Assembly: GCA_015068665.1 (NCBI GenBank)
Contig: SVKB01000003.1
Location: 62,001 to 126,000 of the forward strand
Source of the DNA: Oscillospiraceae bacterium
GTDB lineage: Bacteria; Bacillota; Clostridia; UMGS1840; HGM11507
Length of the DNA: 64,000 nt
Direction of reading: 5' to 3'
Position 1 is the stretch's first letter. Every line of letters starts with the position of its first letter. The position numbers and the translations under genes were made by a program. The notes under the pieces are model-generated. The model was not told the origin of the DNA. It was given only the letters and a program-made list of their open reading frames with translations, and did no database searches. Positions 17,363 to 25,008 of the stretch are shown piece after piece.

Positions 17363-18307
17363 ATGGCAAAAGTATCCACAACAGTAGTTGCCAAGAAAAA
17401 GTCTTTCGGAAGACGTGTTCTTGACGACTGGCAGCTGATTTTGTTAGCCTTACCTGGTTTCATTTTCTACATTATTTTCAGATATGGACCAATGTACGGC
17501 GTATCAATCGCATTTAAAGACTACGGTATCTTCTTAGGTATCTTCGGAAGCCCATGGGAAGATCCCTGGTACTACAATTTCCAGATGTTCTTCACGTCGG
17601 GAGACTTCTGGCCACTTCTTAGAAACACATTCTTAATCGGTGTATATTCACTATTCTGGGGATTCCCTGTTCCGATTATCTTCGCTTTATTCTTAAACGA
17701 AATAAAGAATGTTAAGTTCAAGAAGACAATTCAGACTATTACATATTTACCTGCACTTTTATCAATGGTTGTTGTTTGTTCAATGGCTATCGATATGTTA
17801 TCACCAAGCTCAGGTATTATCAATAAGCTTATAGAAGCATTGGGCGGCGAAGCAATTTACTTTATGATCAAGCCCGAATGGTTCCGTACAATCCTTATTG
17901 TGTTACAGATCTGGCACGGCTTCGGTAACGGTGCTATCATTTATATTGCTGCTCTTGGCGGTGTTGACCCACAGCTTTACGAAGCGGCTACAATCGACGG
18001 TTGCTCCAGATTAAGATGTATCTGGCACGTATCCGTTCCTGCAATTCTTCCTACCGTTGTTACCATGTTTATTATGAGATCCGGTAGTATCATCAAAATC
18101 GGTTACGAGCAGGTATTGTTACTTTATAACGCAGCTACCTATGAAGTTGCCGATATATTCGGAACCTTCGTTTACAGAAAAGGTATTTTGGAAACTAACT
18201 ACAGCTACTCAACAGCAGTAAGCTTATTTGAATCAATCATCGCATTATTCTTCGTTATCACTTCCAATACCATCAGTAAGAAGGTTAACGAAACCAGCTT
18301 ATGGTAA
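17363..18307 (+). CDS. Carbohydrate ABC transporter permease, LplB family (CUT1)
   Basis: A 314-residue inner-membrane permease with six predicted helices. The N-terminal WQLILLALPGFIFYIIFRYGPMYG and the cytoplasmic EAA loop YEAATIDGCSRLRCIWHVSV (about 207-226), which contacts the ATPase, identify the LplB/YteP group that imports oligosaccharides such as pectin or hemicellulose fragments. The partner permease follows after 16 bases. Codon choice (many TTC, ATC, TAC) differs from neighbouring genes and suggests high expression. No substrate-binding protein or ATPase is adjacent; they must be elsewhere. Confidence 0.92.
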   Translation: MAKVSTTVVAKKKSFGRRVLDDWQLILLALPGFIFYIIFRYGPMYGVSIAFKDYGIFLGIFGSPWEDPWYYNFQMFFTSGDFWPLLRNTFLIGVYSLFWGFPVPIIFALFLNEIKNVKFKKTIQTITYLPALLSMVVVCSMAIDMLSPSSGIINKLIEALGGEAIYFMIKPEWFRTILIVLQIWHGFGNGAIIYIAALGGVDPQLYEAATIDGCSRLRCIWHVSVPAILPTVVTMFIMRSGSIIKIGYEQVLLLYNAATYEVADIFGTFVYRKGILETNYSYSTAVSLFESIIALFFVITSNTISKKVNETSLW

Positions 18308-18323
18308 TAGGAGGTAGAAGATA

Positions 18324-19235
18324 ATGAGTTTATTTAAAAAAGAAAAAGAAGAAAAAGCTTTTCACAATAAAAAGAACAGACTTGATAAATGGACTTTGTT
18401 TGACTACATAAATGCAGCCTTCAACATCTTCCTTATATTTATCACATTATATCCCGTATGGTACGTTCTTTGTATCTCTCTAAGTTCTACCGAAGCTATT
18501 AACCAGGGTCTTGTATCCTTCTGGCCGGTTGGATTTAACTTTGATGCTTACGGCGAAATTCTTGATACACCAAAAATTCCAAGAGCGTATTTCAACTCTA
18601 TCCTTTATACAGGTGTAGGTACAGTTTGCTGCTTGCTTATGACAATTCTTTTTGCATATCCTTTATCCAGAAAGAATTTCGTATTCAGAAAACCTTTAAT
18701 GATTATGGTTGTTATCACAATGTTCTTCTCGGGCGGTCTTATTCCTACATTCTTACTTGTTAAGGAAATCGGACTTCTTGACTCCATGTGGTCACTTATC
18801 ATCCCAAGCTTAATCTGGACATACGACTTAATCGTTATGAGAAGCTTCTTTGAAACAATTCCACACGAAATTTATGAGGCGGCTGTTGTTGACGGTGCAA
18901 GTGAAATCAAAATCCTTGTTTCTATCTTCGTACCACTTGCAAAGCCTGCTATCGCATCCATTGCTCTTTTCTACGTAATGGGTCAGTGGAACAGTTACTT
19001 AACACCTTCTATCTACTTAACAACTGCAGAAAAATATCCTCTACAGGTTGTTTTAAGAGATATGTTAATTAACATGACAGGTCAGAATGCAAATGACCTT
19101 GAAGAATCCAGATTTACACCTGAAGCTCTTAAGAATGCAACAATCTTTATTTCGGTATTACCGTTCCTGATTGTATATCCGTTCTTACAGAAGTATTTCG
19201 TAAAAGGCTTGACCTTAGGTGCTGTAAAGGGTTAA
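18324..19235 (+). CDS. Carbohydrate ABC transporter permease, YtcP/YesQ family (CUT1)
   Basis: A 303-residue permease, the second half of the CUT1 pore. Hydrophobic segments begin at about residue 27 (FNIFLIFITLYPVWYVLCIS); the EAA motif YEAAVVDGASEIKILVSIFV lies near 190-209; the C-terminus YPFLQKYFVKGLTLGAVKG is the usual ending of this family. The ribosome site AGGAGGTAGAAG precedes the ATG. A strong terminator follows at 19245, so the unit ends without the binding-protein gene that normally comes next. Likely imports oligosaccharides released by secreted lyases such as those encoded at 36-54 kb; that link is inference. Confidence 0.92.
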   Translation: MSLFKKEKEEKAFHNKKNRLDKWTLFDYINAAFNIFLIFITLYPVWYVLCISLSSTEAINQGLVSFWPVGFNFDAYGEILDTPKIPRAYFNSILYTGVGTVCCLLMTILFAYPLSRKNFVFRKPLMIMVVITMFFSGGLIPTFLLVKEIGLLDSMWSLIIPSLIWTYDLIVMRSFFETIPHEIYEAAVVDGASEIKILVSIFVPLAKPAIASIALFYVMGQWNSYLTPSIYLTTAEKYPLQVVLRDMLINMTGQNANDLEESRFTPEALKNATIFISVLPFLIVYPFLQKYFVKGLTLGAVKG

Positions 19236-19244
19236 AATCAAATG

Positions 19245-19277
19245 CCTGCATCGGTATAACCGGTGCAGGTTTTTTTA
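19245..19277 (+). terminator. Rho-independent terminator of the permease operon
   Basis: An 11-base stem CCTGCATCGGT/ACCGGTGCAGG with a three-base loop (ATA), followed by seven T. Confidence 0.93.
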
Positions 19278-19284
19278 ATATTTT

Positions 19285-19338
19285 ATGAATTATACCATAC
19301 AATTGTTGACAACTCAACAATTGTATGGTATAATTCAT
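19285..19338 (+). promoter_or_regulatory. Perfect 54-base palindrome containing a consensus promoter and MarR-type operator
   Basis: Two perfectly complementary 25-base arms (19285-19309 and 19314-19338) flank the centre CAAC. Within it lie TTGACA (19306-19311), a 17-base spacer and TATAAT (19329-19334), a full consensus sigma-A promoter, and an operator core TTGTTGACAACTCAACAA (19303-19320). Because of the symmetry the opposite strand also carries TTGAGT-17-TATAAT. Probably the autoregulated promoter of the downstream MarR gene. Confidence 0.85.
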
Positions 19339-19356
19339 TTGTTGACAGCTCAACAA
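19339..19356 (+). promoter_or_regulatory. Second MarR-type operator copy
   Basis: TTGTTGACAGCTCAACAA repeats the 19303-19320 core with a single base difference (A to G in the centre), 36 bases further on and downstream of the -10 box, where a bound repressor would block elongation or open-complex formation. Confidence 0.75.
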
Positions 19357-19376
19357 AATAAAAAAGGAGTAGTAAA

Positions 19377-19850
19377 ATGCTTGAAAGATACGAGGAATTT
19401 ACAACTAAAATTAATCTTGCCTATAAATATATAATGAAGATAAAAACCCACGAAATGAATAATCTGGATTTAAAGGCGGCGCATCTTAATGTTATTTTTT
19501 ATTTAGGGCGTCATAAGGAGGGGCTTACTGCCTCTGAGCTTTGCTGGTTATGTAAAGAGGATAAGGCGTGGATATCGAAAAATCTTAATTATCTTAAAAA
19601 GAAAAAGCTTATTGAAAAGTATAATGAGGATAAAGATAAAACCTACAGGGCAAAATATTATATGACTATGGAGGGGATAGAGGTTTATGATGAAATTGTA
19701 AGCATTATATCCTACATTAGCAATAAATGTGCCGAGGGTTGTACAAGTGAGGAATTAGAGGTTTTTTACAAGGTTTTCGGAATACTTATAAGTAATTTAA
19801 GTGAATTTTATAACCGTATAGAAAATAAGGAAGACAGAAAGGGAGAATAA
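19377..19850 (+). CDS. MarR family transcriptional regulator
   Basis: A 157-residue winged-helix regulator. A helical N-terminal dimerisation part is followed by LTASELCWLCKEDKAWISKNLNYLKKKKLIEK (about 50-80; helix-turn-helix split here into recognisable blocks) and a basic wing with KDKTYRAKYYMTMEGIE. The AAAAAGGAGTAG site fixes the start. It lies directly behind the palindromic promoter at 19285-19356, so it most likely represses its own operon with degV and the hemolysin-III gene. Ligand unknown. Confidence 0.88.
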   Translation: MLERYEEFTTKINLAYKYIMKIKTHEMNNLDLKAAHLNVIFYLGRHKEGLTASELCWLCKEDKAWISKNLNYLKKKKLIEKYNEDKDKTYRAKYYMTMEGIEVYDEIVSIISYISNKCAEGCTSEELEVFYKVFGILISNLSEFYNRIENKEDRKGE

Positions 19851-19853
19851 ACT

Positions 19854-20681
19854 ATGTTTAAAATAGTATCAGATTCATCCTGCGATATTTTTGAGCTGGA
19901 GGGTGCAGATTTTTCATCAGTACCCCTGACTATAGTTGCAGGAGACAGGGAATTTGCTGATATAAAAAATGCCAATGTAGAGGAAATGGTTACATATCTT
20001 AAGGGCTATAAGGGAAAGTCGGGCTCATCCTGTCCTTCAACCGAGGCGTGGCTTAAAGCCTTTGCGGATGCTGATGAGATTTTTGCCCTTACCATTACCA
20101 GCGGACTTTCGGGAAGCTATAATTCAGCCTGTGTTGCAAGAGATATGTGTCTTGTAGATAATCCTCATAAAAAGATATATATAATCGATTCTCTTTCCGC
20201 AGGACCTGAGCTCACCCTCATATTAAATAAGCTTAATGAATACAATAAGGAAGGGCTTTCCTTTGAAGAGGTCGGGAAAAAAATAGAAGAATATAAAAAA
20301 ACAACCGGTCTTATGTTTATGCTTCAGTCTTTAAAAAATCTTGCCAATAACGGAAGAACCAGTCATGCTGTGGCAAAAATCGCAAGCTTACTTGGAATAT
20401 GCCTTATCGGTAAGGCAAGTGATGAAGGAACCTTGGAGCCGCTCGGAAAATCAAGAGGTATAAAAAAAGCTATATCTCATTTGCTTGAGCTTATGATTGA
20501 AAACGGTTACTGCGGAAAAAGGGTAATTATTTCCCATTGCTTTAACCGTGAGTGTGCTGAGGAGCTTAAGAAAAAAATCCGCGATTTATTTATAAATGCA
20601 GAGGTTTTTATTCAGACAACCGGAATTTTATGCAGCTTCTATGCCGAAGAAGGCGGAATGCTTGTTGGATATGAAAAATAG
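19854..20681 (+). CDS. DegV family fatty-acid-binding protein
   Basis: A 275-residue DegV protein; members bind a fatty acid and serve as FakB-type subunits presenting it to the kinase FakA. Seen: KIVSDSSCDI at the N-terminus, SSCPSTEAWLKAF (about 57-69), TITSGLSGSYNSA (about 82-94), IYIIDSLSAGPELTLI and the late NGRTSHAVAKIASLLGI with KGI/IKKAI region, all in family order. No FakA gene is nearby. It begins 3 bases after the MarR stop with GGGAGAAT as its ribosome site, so it is co-transcribed and probably under MarR control. Confidence 0.9.
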   Translation: MFKIVSDSSCDIFELEGADFSSVPLTIVAGDREFADIKNANVEEMVTYLKGYKGKSGSSCPSTEAWLKAFADADEIFALTITSGLSGSYNSACVARDMCLVDNPHKKIYIIDSLSAGPELTLILNKLNEYNKEGLSFEEVGKKIEEYKKTTGLMFMLQSLKNLANNGRTSHAVAKIASLLGICLIGKASDEGTLEPLGKSRGIKKAISHLLELMIENGYCGKRVIISHCFNRECAEELKKKIRDLFINAEVFIQTTGILCSFYAEEGGMLVGYEK

Positions 20682-20689
20682 GAGAAGCT

Positions 20690-21367
20690 ATGAAAAGAAC
20701 AAAATTAGATGACAGAATTTTACCCGATTACACAAAGGGTGATGAAATATTTAATTCGGTAACTCATATGGTAGGCGGAGCTCTTGGAATTTGCGCTACT
20801 GTTTTATGTGTTATATTTGCCGCAATAAACGGCTCGGTATACGGAGTTATAGGAGGGGCAATATTTGGTGCCTCAATGATTCTTATGTATACAATCTCCG
20901 CCGTTTATCATCTGCTGAGCCCGAAGCTTAAAGCAAAAAAGGTAATGCAGGTGCTGGACCACTGCACGATATTTTTTCTTATAGCAGGAACCTATACACC
21001 TGTTGCCCTGTGCAGTATAAGAGAATACAGTACCTGGCTTGGCTGGACTGTATTCGGTGTAGTTTGGGCGGCAGCAATTTTAGGAATAGTATTTAATTCC
21101 ATTGACCTTAAGAAATATAAAAAGTTCTCAATGATATGCTATCTTGCAATGGGATGGTGTGTAATCGTAATTGTAGATAAAATCCCCATTATATTCCACC
21201 CCACGGAATTTATTCTTATTCTTGCAGGCGGAATAGCCTATACGATAGGCGCCGTTCTATACGGTGTGGGCTCTAAAAAACCGAGAATGCATGCAATATT
21301 CCACATTTTTACAATTATAGCAAGCCTGCTTCAGTTTTTGGCAATACTTTTATATACAGTAAGATAA
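20690..21367 (+). CDS. Hemolysin III family membrane protein (PAQR fold)
   Basis: A 225-residue seven-helix membrane protein of the YqfA/hemolysin III group in the PAQR/CREST superfamily. Conserved features are NSVTHMVGGALG (about 22-33), the SAVYHLLSPKLKAKKVMQVLDHCTIF region (His and Asp of the putative zinc site), TYTPV, and the C-terminal HAIFHIFTII with HxxxH. Real haemolytic activity is doubtful; the family is considered a putative metal-dependent hydrolase or regulator of membrane lipids. Third gene of the MarR operon (8-base gap), next to a fatty-acid-binding DegV protein, which suggests a membrane-lipid theme. Confidence 0.9.
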   Translation: MKRTKLDDRILPDYTKGDEIFNSVTHMVGGALGICATVLCVIFAAINGSVYGVIGGAIFGASMILMYTISAVYHLLSPKLKAKKVMQVLDHCTIFFLIAGTYTPVALCSIREYSTWLGWTVFGVVWAAAILGIVFNSIDLKKYKKFSMICYLAMGWCVIVIVDKIPIIFHPTEFILILAGGIAYTIGAVLYGVGSKKPRMHAIFHIFTIIASLLQFLAILLYTVR

Positions 21368-21407
21368 AAAAAGGATGTTTATTTTTGAAATAAACATCCT
21401 TTTTTTA
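21367..21407. terminator. Bidirectional terminator between convergent genes
   Basis: A 14-base perfect stem AAGGATGTTTATTT/AAATAAACATCCTT with loop TTG, flanked by A-runs on the left and T-runs on the right, so it can stop both the hemolysin-III transcript (+) and the ThuA transcript (-). Confidence 0.92.
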
Positions 21408-22109
21408 TTATTCAAGACCTTTGAAGTTTTCACATATGATTTCTTTTTTATTTCTTATCGGGCAAGCCCAGTTAACGGCGTTTTTAATAATAGTCTGTAT
21501 TTCAGGCTTTGTAAAAGCCGAGAAGGTTTCGTGGCCGGGCTGGAAATAGAAAATTTTGCCGTAGCCTCTTTGCCATGTACAGCCTGAACGGAAAACCTCT
21601 CCGCTGTTAAACCATCCTAAGAAAATAACCTCATCGGGCTGGGGTATATCAAACATTTCCCCATACATTTCTTCCTCTTCAAGAAGAATTGTTTCAGGAA
21701 CATCCTTTGCAATCGGATGATATGGATTTATAACCCATAGCCTTTCTCTTGCATCGTGTCTCCATTTAAGATTACAGGTTGTACCCATAAGCTTTTTGAA
21801 AATTTTTGAATGGTGAGCAGAGTGCAGTGCAACAAGCCCCATTCCCTTTAAAATATGCTTATGAATAAGTTCAACGGTTTCGTCCTTCACATCATTATGA
21901 GCCTTATGCCCCCACCATATTAAAACATCGGTTTCCTCTAAAAGCGAGTCATTAATCTTATCTATTGTCTCCAATGTAACAGTTTCAACGGTTATATCCT
22001 CAGTTTCAATAAAGCTTTTTAAGTATCCGTGAATTCCTCCGGGATAAGTATCGAAAATTTCGGGATTTTCCTTTTCGTGAACTCCTTCGTTATAAATAAG
22101 TACCTTCAT
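21408..22109 (-). CDS. ThuA-like domain protein
   Basis: A 233-residue ThuA-fold protein, related to class I glutamine amidotransferase-like folds and named after trehalose utilisation; it is often found with sugar oxidoreductases. Seen: VLIYNEGVHEKENPEIFDTYPGG at the start (blocks of at most 20 residues match the family), VLIWWGHKAHNDV (about 62-74), HILKGMGLVALHSAHHSKIF (about 85-104) and a C-terminal GRIFYFQPGHETF-like block (YGKIFYFQPGHETFSAF). Last gene of a minus-strand unit after two chromate-transporter halves and an AraC regulator. Role here is unknown; 3-keto-sugar chemistry is a possibility. Confidence 0.85.
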   Translation of the reverse strand: MKVLIYNEGVHEKENPEIFDTYPGGIHGYLKSFIETEDITVETVTLETIDKINDSLLEETDVLIWWGHKAHNDVKDETVELIHKHILKGMGLVALHSAHHSKIFKKLMGTTCNLKWRHDARERLWVINPYHPIAKDVPETILLEEEEMYGEMFDIPQPDEVIFLGWFNSGEVFRSGCTWQRGYGKIFYFQPGHETFSAFTKPEIQTIIKNAVNWACPIRNKKEIICENFKGLE

Positions 22110-22121
22110 ATTATATCTCCT

Positions 22122-22697
22122 TTATAAAATAAAACCGCCTATAACACCTGCAACCAGAATATAAACAATAGGATGAAGCTTGAATTTTTTTAAGGCTGTA
22201 AAAATAACCGCAAAAAGAATCAGCTCCTTTATCCTTATAAAGTTTATAAGATTTCCCGTGAACTCAGGGTTAATTAATGTAACCTTTATTATTTCAAAGG
22301 TAGCCGCCGATATAAGACCGCATACTGCAGGGCGCAGTCCGTAAAAGGCGGAATCAACAAGGCGGTTTTCCTTGAACTTATTTAAAAATCCCGCAACAAT
22401 AAGAATAATTACAACCGATGGGAAAACAAGACCTATTGTGGCAATAATTCCTCCGAAAATTCCGCTTAAAATACTCCCGTCAAGAGCACCTCCCGAAAAG
22501 CCTGCATAGGTTGCCATATTGACTCCTATAGGTCCCGGAGTGGATTCGGATACCGCAATCATATCTATGAGGGTTGCCTTATCAAACCAGGGATATTTTT
22601 CCGCCATTTCGTAAAGAAAGGGAAGTGTGGCAAGACCGCCGCCTACTGCGAAAAGACCTGCCTTGAAAAATTCATAAAACAAGGTTAAATAAATCAT
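22122..22697 (-). CDS. Chromate transporter-family half (CHR domain), second subunit
   Basis: A 191-residue single-CHR-domain membrane protein with about six hydrophobic segments. Family markers: FFKAGLFAVGGGLATLPFL (about 8-26), MIAVSESTPGPIGVNMATYAG (about 46-66; TPGPIGVN motif). Single-domain CHR proteins work as pairs of opposite topology; the partner overlaps by four bases at 22694-22697. Despite the name, the natural substrate in Clostridia may not be chromate. Confidence 0.9.
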   Translation of the reverse strand: MIYLTLFYEFFKAGLFAVGGGLATLPFLYEMAEKYPWFDKATLIDMIAVSESTPGPIGVNMATYAGFSGGALDGSILSGIFGGIIATIGLVFPSVVIILIVAGFLNKFKENRLVDSAFYGLRPAVCGLISAATFEIIKVTLINPEFTGNLINFIRIKELILFAVIFTALKKFKLHPIVYILVAGVIGGFIL

Positions 22698-23236
22698 TTC
22701 TTACCCTCCTTTAAGCTTTTTGCAATAATTCCGGTAAGTATTGCACCCAGTACAATCCATACGGGAGAAACCTGGAAAAATGCAACAATAATAAAGGTGA
22801 TAAGAGCAATTATAATTCCGATATAATCCTTGATGCCCTTTTTAATAAGACCGATAACCGAGGAAATAACAAGGGCACAAACTGCAACTCTTATTCCGTT
22901 GAAAGCGCTCTGTACAAAGGGAATATCGGTAAAATTCTTTAAAAAAGAAGCAATAATAAGAATTATTATAACCGACGGTGTAATAACTCCCAGGGTTGCA
23001 AAAATTCCGCCCCAAATACCCTTTTGCTTGTGTCCTATAAAGGTTGCGGTATTAACTGCAATTATTCCCGGGGTACATTGACCTACCGCATAGTAATCAA
23101 GAAGCTCTTCCCTTGTTGCCCAGTTTTTCTTATCCACAATTTCCCCTTCAAGTATGGGAAGCATGGAAATTCCGCCGCCGAAGGTCATAATCCCCACCTT
23201 GAAAAAGGAGGTGAAAAGCTCAATAAGTTTTTTCAT
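22694..23236 (-). CDS. Chromate transporter-family half (CHR domain), first subunit
   Basis: A 180-residue CHR-domain protein, the partner of the following gene. It has FFKVGIMTFGGGISMLPIL (about 11-29) and YAVGQCTPGIIAVNTATFIG (about 49-68), the same two motifs in the same order as its neighbour, and about six hydrophobic segments. The ATGA-type overlap with the second subunit suggests coupled synthesis of a heterodimer. It starts 3 bases after the AraC gene, so the regulator is part of the same transcript. Confidence 0.9.
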   Translation of the reverse strand: MKKLIELFTSFFKVGIMTFGGGISMLPILEGEIVDKKNWATREELLDYYAVGQCTPGIIAVNTATFIGHKQKGIWGGIFATLGVITPSVIIILIIASFLKNFTDIPFVQSAFNGIRVAVCALVISSVIGLIKKGIKDYIGIIIALITFIIVAFFQVSPVWIVLGAILTGIIAKSLKEGKK

Positions 23237-23239
23237 ATT

Positions 23240-24046
23240 CTACTCCTTATTTATATATTCTCTCGGGGTACACCCCATATACTTTTTAAAAATTTTAGAA
23301 AAGTAAGACTGATCTGTAAAGCCTGCCTCAAGTGCCACCTCACCCAGGCTTAAGCCTGTTTTTTTAATAAGCCTTGCCCCTTCGTTTACCCTTACTGTGT
23401 TTATGTATTCGGAAATGGTAACTCCAGTTACCTTTTTAAAAATGTGTATCAGGTAAAATTTACTGTATTTTGTATGGTCTGCAATTTCCTGAAGGGTTAT
23501 GTTATTACGGTAATTGGCATTAATATATCCTATTATTTCCCTTGTAAGATCAATATTGTTGTCATTGAACTTTTCCGTAACATTTTTTTCGCTGAAATGG
23601 CGGTAAAGATGAATAAGAAGCTCTCCCACAAGCGCCTTGACGGCGGCTGTGTGATAGGGACTTTCAGCCTGCCTTTCCCTTGCCATCTTATCAATAATAC
23701 CGGCTGCCGTTTTATCCCTTATTATTTGCTTAAGCTTGGTGCGTGAACTGTCAAATTCAAAAAAACTGTAAATAGCCTCATCAAAAATAAGGCAGTGATA
23801 TACTGCATCCGAGTCCTTCGGGGCTTTGAAATCGTGCAGAACATTGGAATTAATAACAATTATTTCTCCCGGATTTCCTGAAATCTCTTCCCCGTTTAAA
23901 TATATCAGGGTAGGTGAAATTATGTATACAATCTCGATATTTTTATGCCAGTGAATTCGTGAAAAGCTTTTTTTGTAAATTTTCTGGTTACATCTGATAA
24001 GCCCCCGGGGATTTTCATGGGGAAATTGCTCGTATATAGTTTCCAT
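23240..24046 (-). CDS. AraC family transcriptional regulator
   Basis: A 268-residue regulator with an N-terminal cupin-like sensor (IHWHKNIEIVYI, about 31-42; GEIIVINSNVLHDF, about 60-73) and a C-terminal double helix-turn-helix (about 165-268): ITLQEIADHTKYSKFYLIHIF and LGEVALEAGFTDQSYFSKIF, ending MGCTPREYI. First gene of the AraC-CHR-CHR-ThuA unit, so it probably activates this unit in response to a small molecule. The ligand is not identifiable. Confidence 0.9.
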   Translation of the reverse strand: METIYEQFPHENPRGLIRCNQKIYKKSFSRIHWHKNIEIVYIISPTLIYLNGEEISGNPGEIIVINSNVLHDFKAPKDSDAVYHCLIFDEAIYSFFEFDSSRTKLKQIIRDKTAAGIIDKMARERQAESPYHTAAVKALVGELLIHLYRHFSEKNVTEKFNDNNIDLTREIIGYINANYRNNITLQEIADHTKYSKFYLIHIFKKVTGVTISEYINTVRVNEGARLIKKTGLSLGEVALEAGFTDQSYFSKIFKKYMGCTPREYINKE

Positions 24047-24111
24047 ATAAATAATTCCTTTAAACAGTTATATAAGTAATTATATAATAAATTGTATACC
24101 GTTTCAACTGT

Positions 24112-24504
24112 TTATCGTGATTTTTTTACAAACTGATGGCTACATTTTCTGCATACAATCATAACCTTTCCCACTCCCTTGGGAACTGATAAAAGGGTAC
24201 CGCATTTCGGGCAGCGGAAATAATTATTTGCTTTATCTGAAAGTCTTACCTTAGTTTGATTTGTCTTAAGCTTAAGACCCTCAAGATAGCTTAAAAACCT
24301 TTCGTTTTCCTTTTGCCTTGCCCAATGATTGGATGAAATAAAGCGGAAGGCAGTATATAAAAATACTACATCTCCTAAAAGGTAAAGTGTTCTTATTCTA
24401 AGCAAATTTCCCGCTAATGTCAGTATAACGGATGCTATAAGAGTTATTTTACCCATTTTGTCAAGACCGTACATTCTTGAAAAAAGATTTCTTAAAAAAT
24501 TCAT
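24112..24504 (-). CDS. Small membrane protein with C-terminal zinc ribbon
   Basis: About 130 residues; no named family recognised. Residues about 18-60 contain two hydrophobic stretches (ITLIASVILTLAGNLL and LYLLGDVVFLYTAFRFI), so it is probably a small membrane protein with a cytosolic tail. The tail carries CPKCGTLLSVPKGVGKVMIV and CRKC, two CxxC pairs that should bind one zinc, as in short zinc-ribbon domains. ATG 24504 is preferred over 24516 because GGAGGTT ends a few bases before it. A single-gene unit with the promoter at 24535-24562. Confidence 0.75.
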   Translation of the reverse strand: MNFLRNLFSRMYGLDKMGKITLIASVILTLAGNLLRIRTLYLLGDVVFLYTAFRFISSNHWARQKENERFLSYLEGLKLKTNQTKVRLSDKANNYFRCPKCGTLLSVPKGVGKVMIVCRKCSHQFVKKSR

Positions 24505-24534
24505 AATAACCTCCATAATATTTATACTATAAAT

Positions 24535-24562
24535 ATAATATCAAACTTTTACTAAAAATCAA
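24535..24562 (-). promoter_or_regulatory. Probable sigma-A promoter of the zinc-ribbon gene
   Basis: Minus strand TTGATT (24557-24562), 16-base spacer, TATTAT (24535-24540), about 30 bases before the ATG. Confidence 0.55.
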
Positions 24563-24610
24563 TATATAATTTGTTAATTTTGTGTAAATTGTTGATTTTG
24601 CAAAAAAGTA

Positions 24611-24639
24611 TTGACTTTATCGTTTAAATTTAGTATTCT
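24611..24639 (+). promoter_or_regulatory. Probable sigma-A promoter of the HPr gene
   Basis: TTGACT (24611-24616), 17-base spacer, TATTCT (24634-24639), about 60 bases before the ATG. Confidence 0.65.
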
Positions 24640-24699
24640 TATAATAAGAAAACTTGTTGGAATTGTTTCTGATAAAAGCAAAAAAGAGAGGTATTATAT

Positions 24700-24963
24700 A
24701 TGTACTCAAAGGAAATAGTTGTTCAGAATCAGATTGGTCTTCATGCAAGACCTGCCACCTTCTTCATTCAGAAGGCAAATGAATATAAGTCAACAGTATG
24801 GGTTGTTAAGGAGGAGAGCAAGGTAAGTGCTAAAAGCTTGCTTGGCGTTTTATCTCTTGGTGTAACCCGCGGCACAAATATCACCATCATCGCTGAGGGC
24901 GTGGATGAGGAGCTTGCCGTGAACGGCCTGGTTAATCTTATAAATTCCAATTTTGGTGAATAA
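24700..24963 (+). CDS. ptsH: HPr phosphocarrier protein
   Basis: An 87-residue HPr. The PEP-phosphotransferase phosphorylation site is His15 in IGLHARPA, and the regulatory site is Ser46 in VSAKSLLGVLSLG, both at the canonical positions of Gram-positive HPr. In Firmicutes, His15 passes phosphate to sugar EII proteins and Ser46 phosphorylation by HPr kinase makes HPr a corepressor of CcpA. Crh proteins lack His15, so this is HPr rather than Crh. Start supported by AGAGAGG. It is followed by its own terminator; no ptsI or hprK is in the window. Confidence 0.93.
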   Translation: MYSKEIVVQNQIGLHARPATFFIQKANEYKSTVWVVKEESKVSAKSLLGVLSLGVTRGTNITIIAEGVDEELAVNGLVNLINSNFGE

Positions 24964-24971
24964 AAGAAAGT

Positions 24972-25001
24972 AAAGACTGTTTTTAAAACAGTCTTTTTTT
25001 G
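24972..25001 (+). terminator. Rho-independent terminator after HPr, abutting uvrC
   Basis: An 11-base stem AAGACTGTTTT/AAAACAGTCTT with a tight loop, followed by seven T. The uvrC ATG is only about eight bases downstream. Confidence 0.88.
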
Positions 25002-25008
25002 TAAAAAT

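Noticed and set aside
24047-24111. Inverted repeat AAACAGTT...AACTGTTT as terminator
   Set aside because: The arms are about 36 bases apart in very AT-rich sequence with no compact hairpin, so support is too weak.
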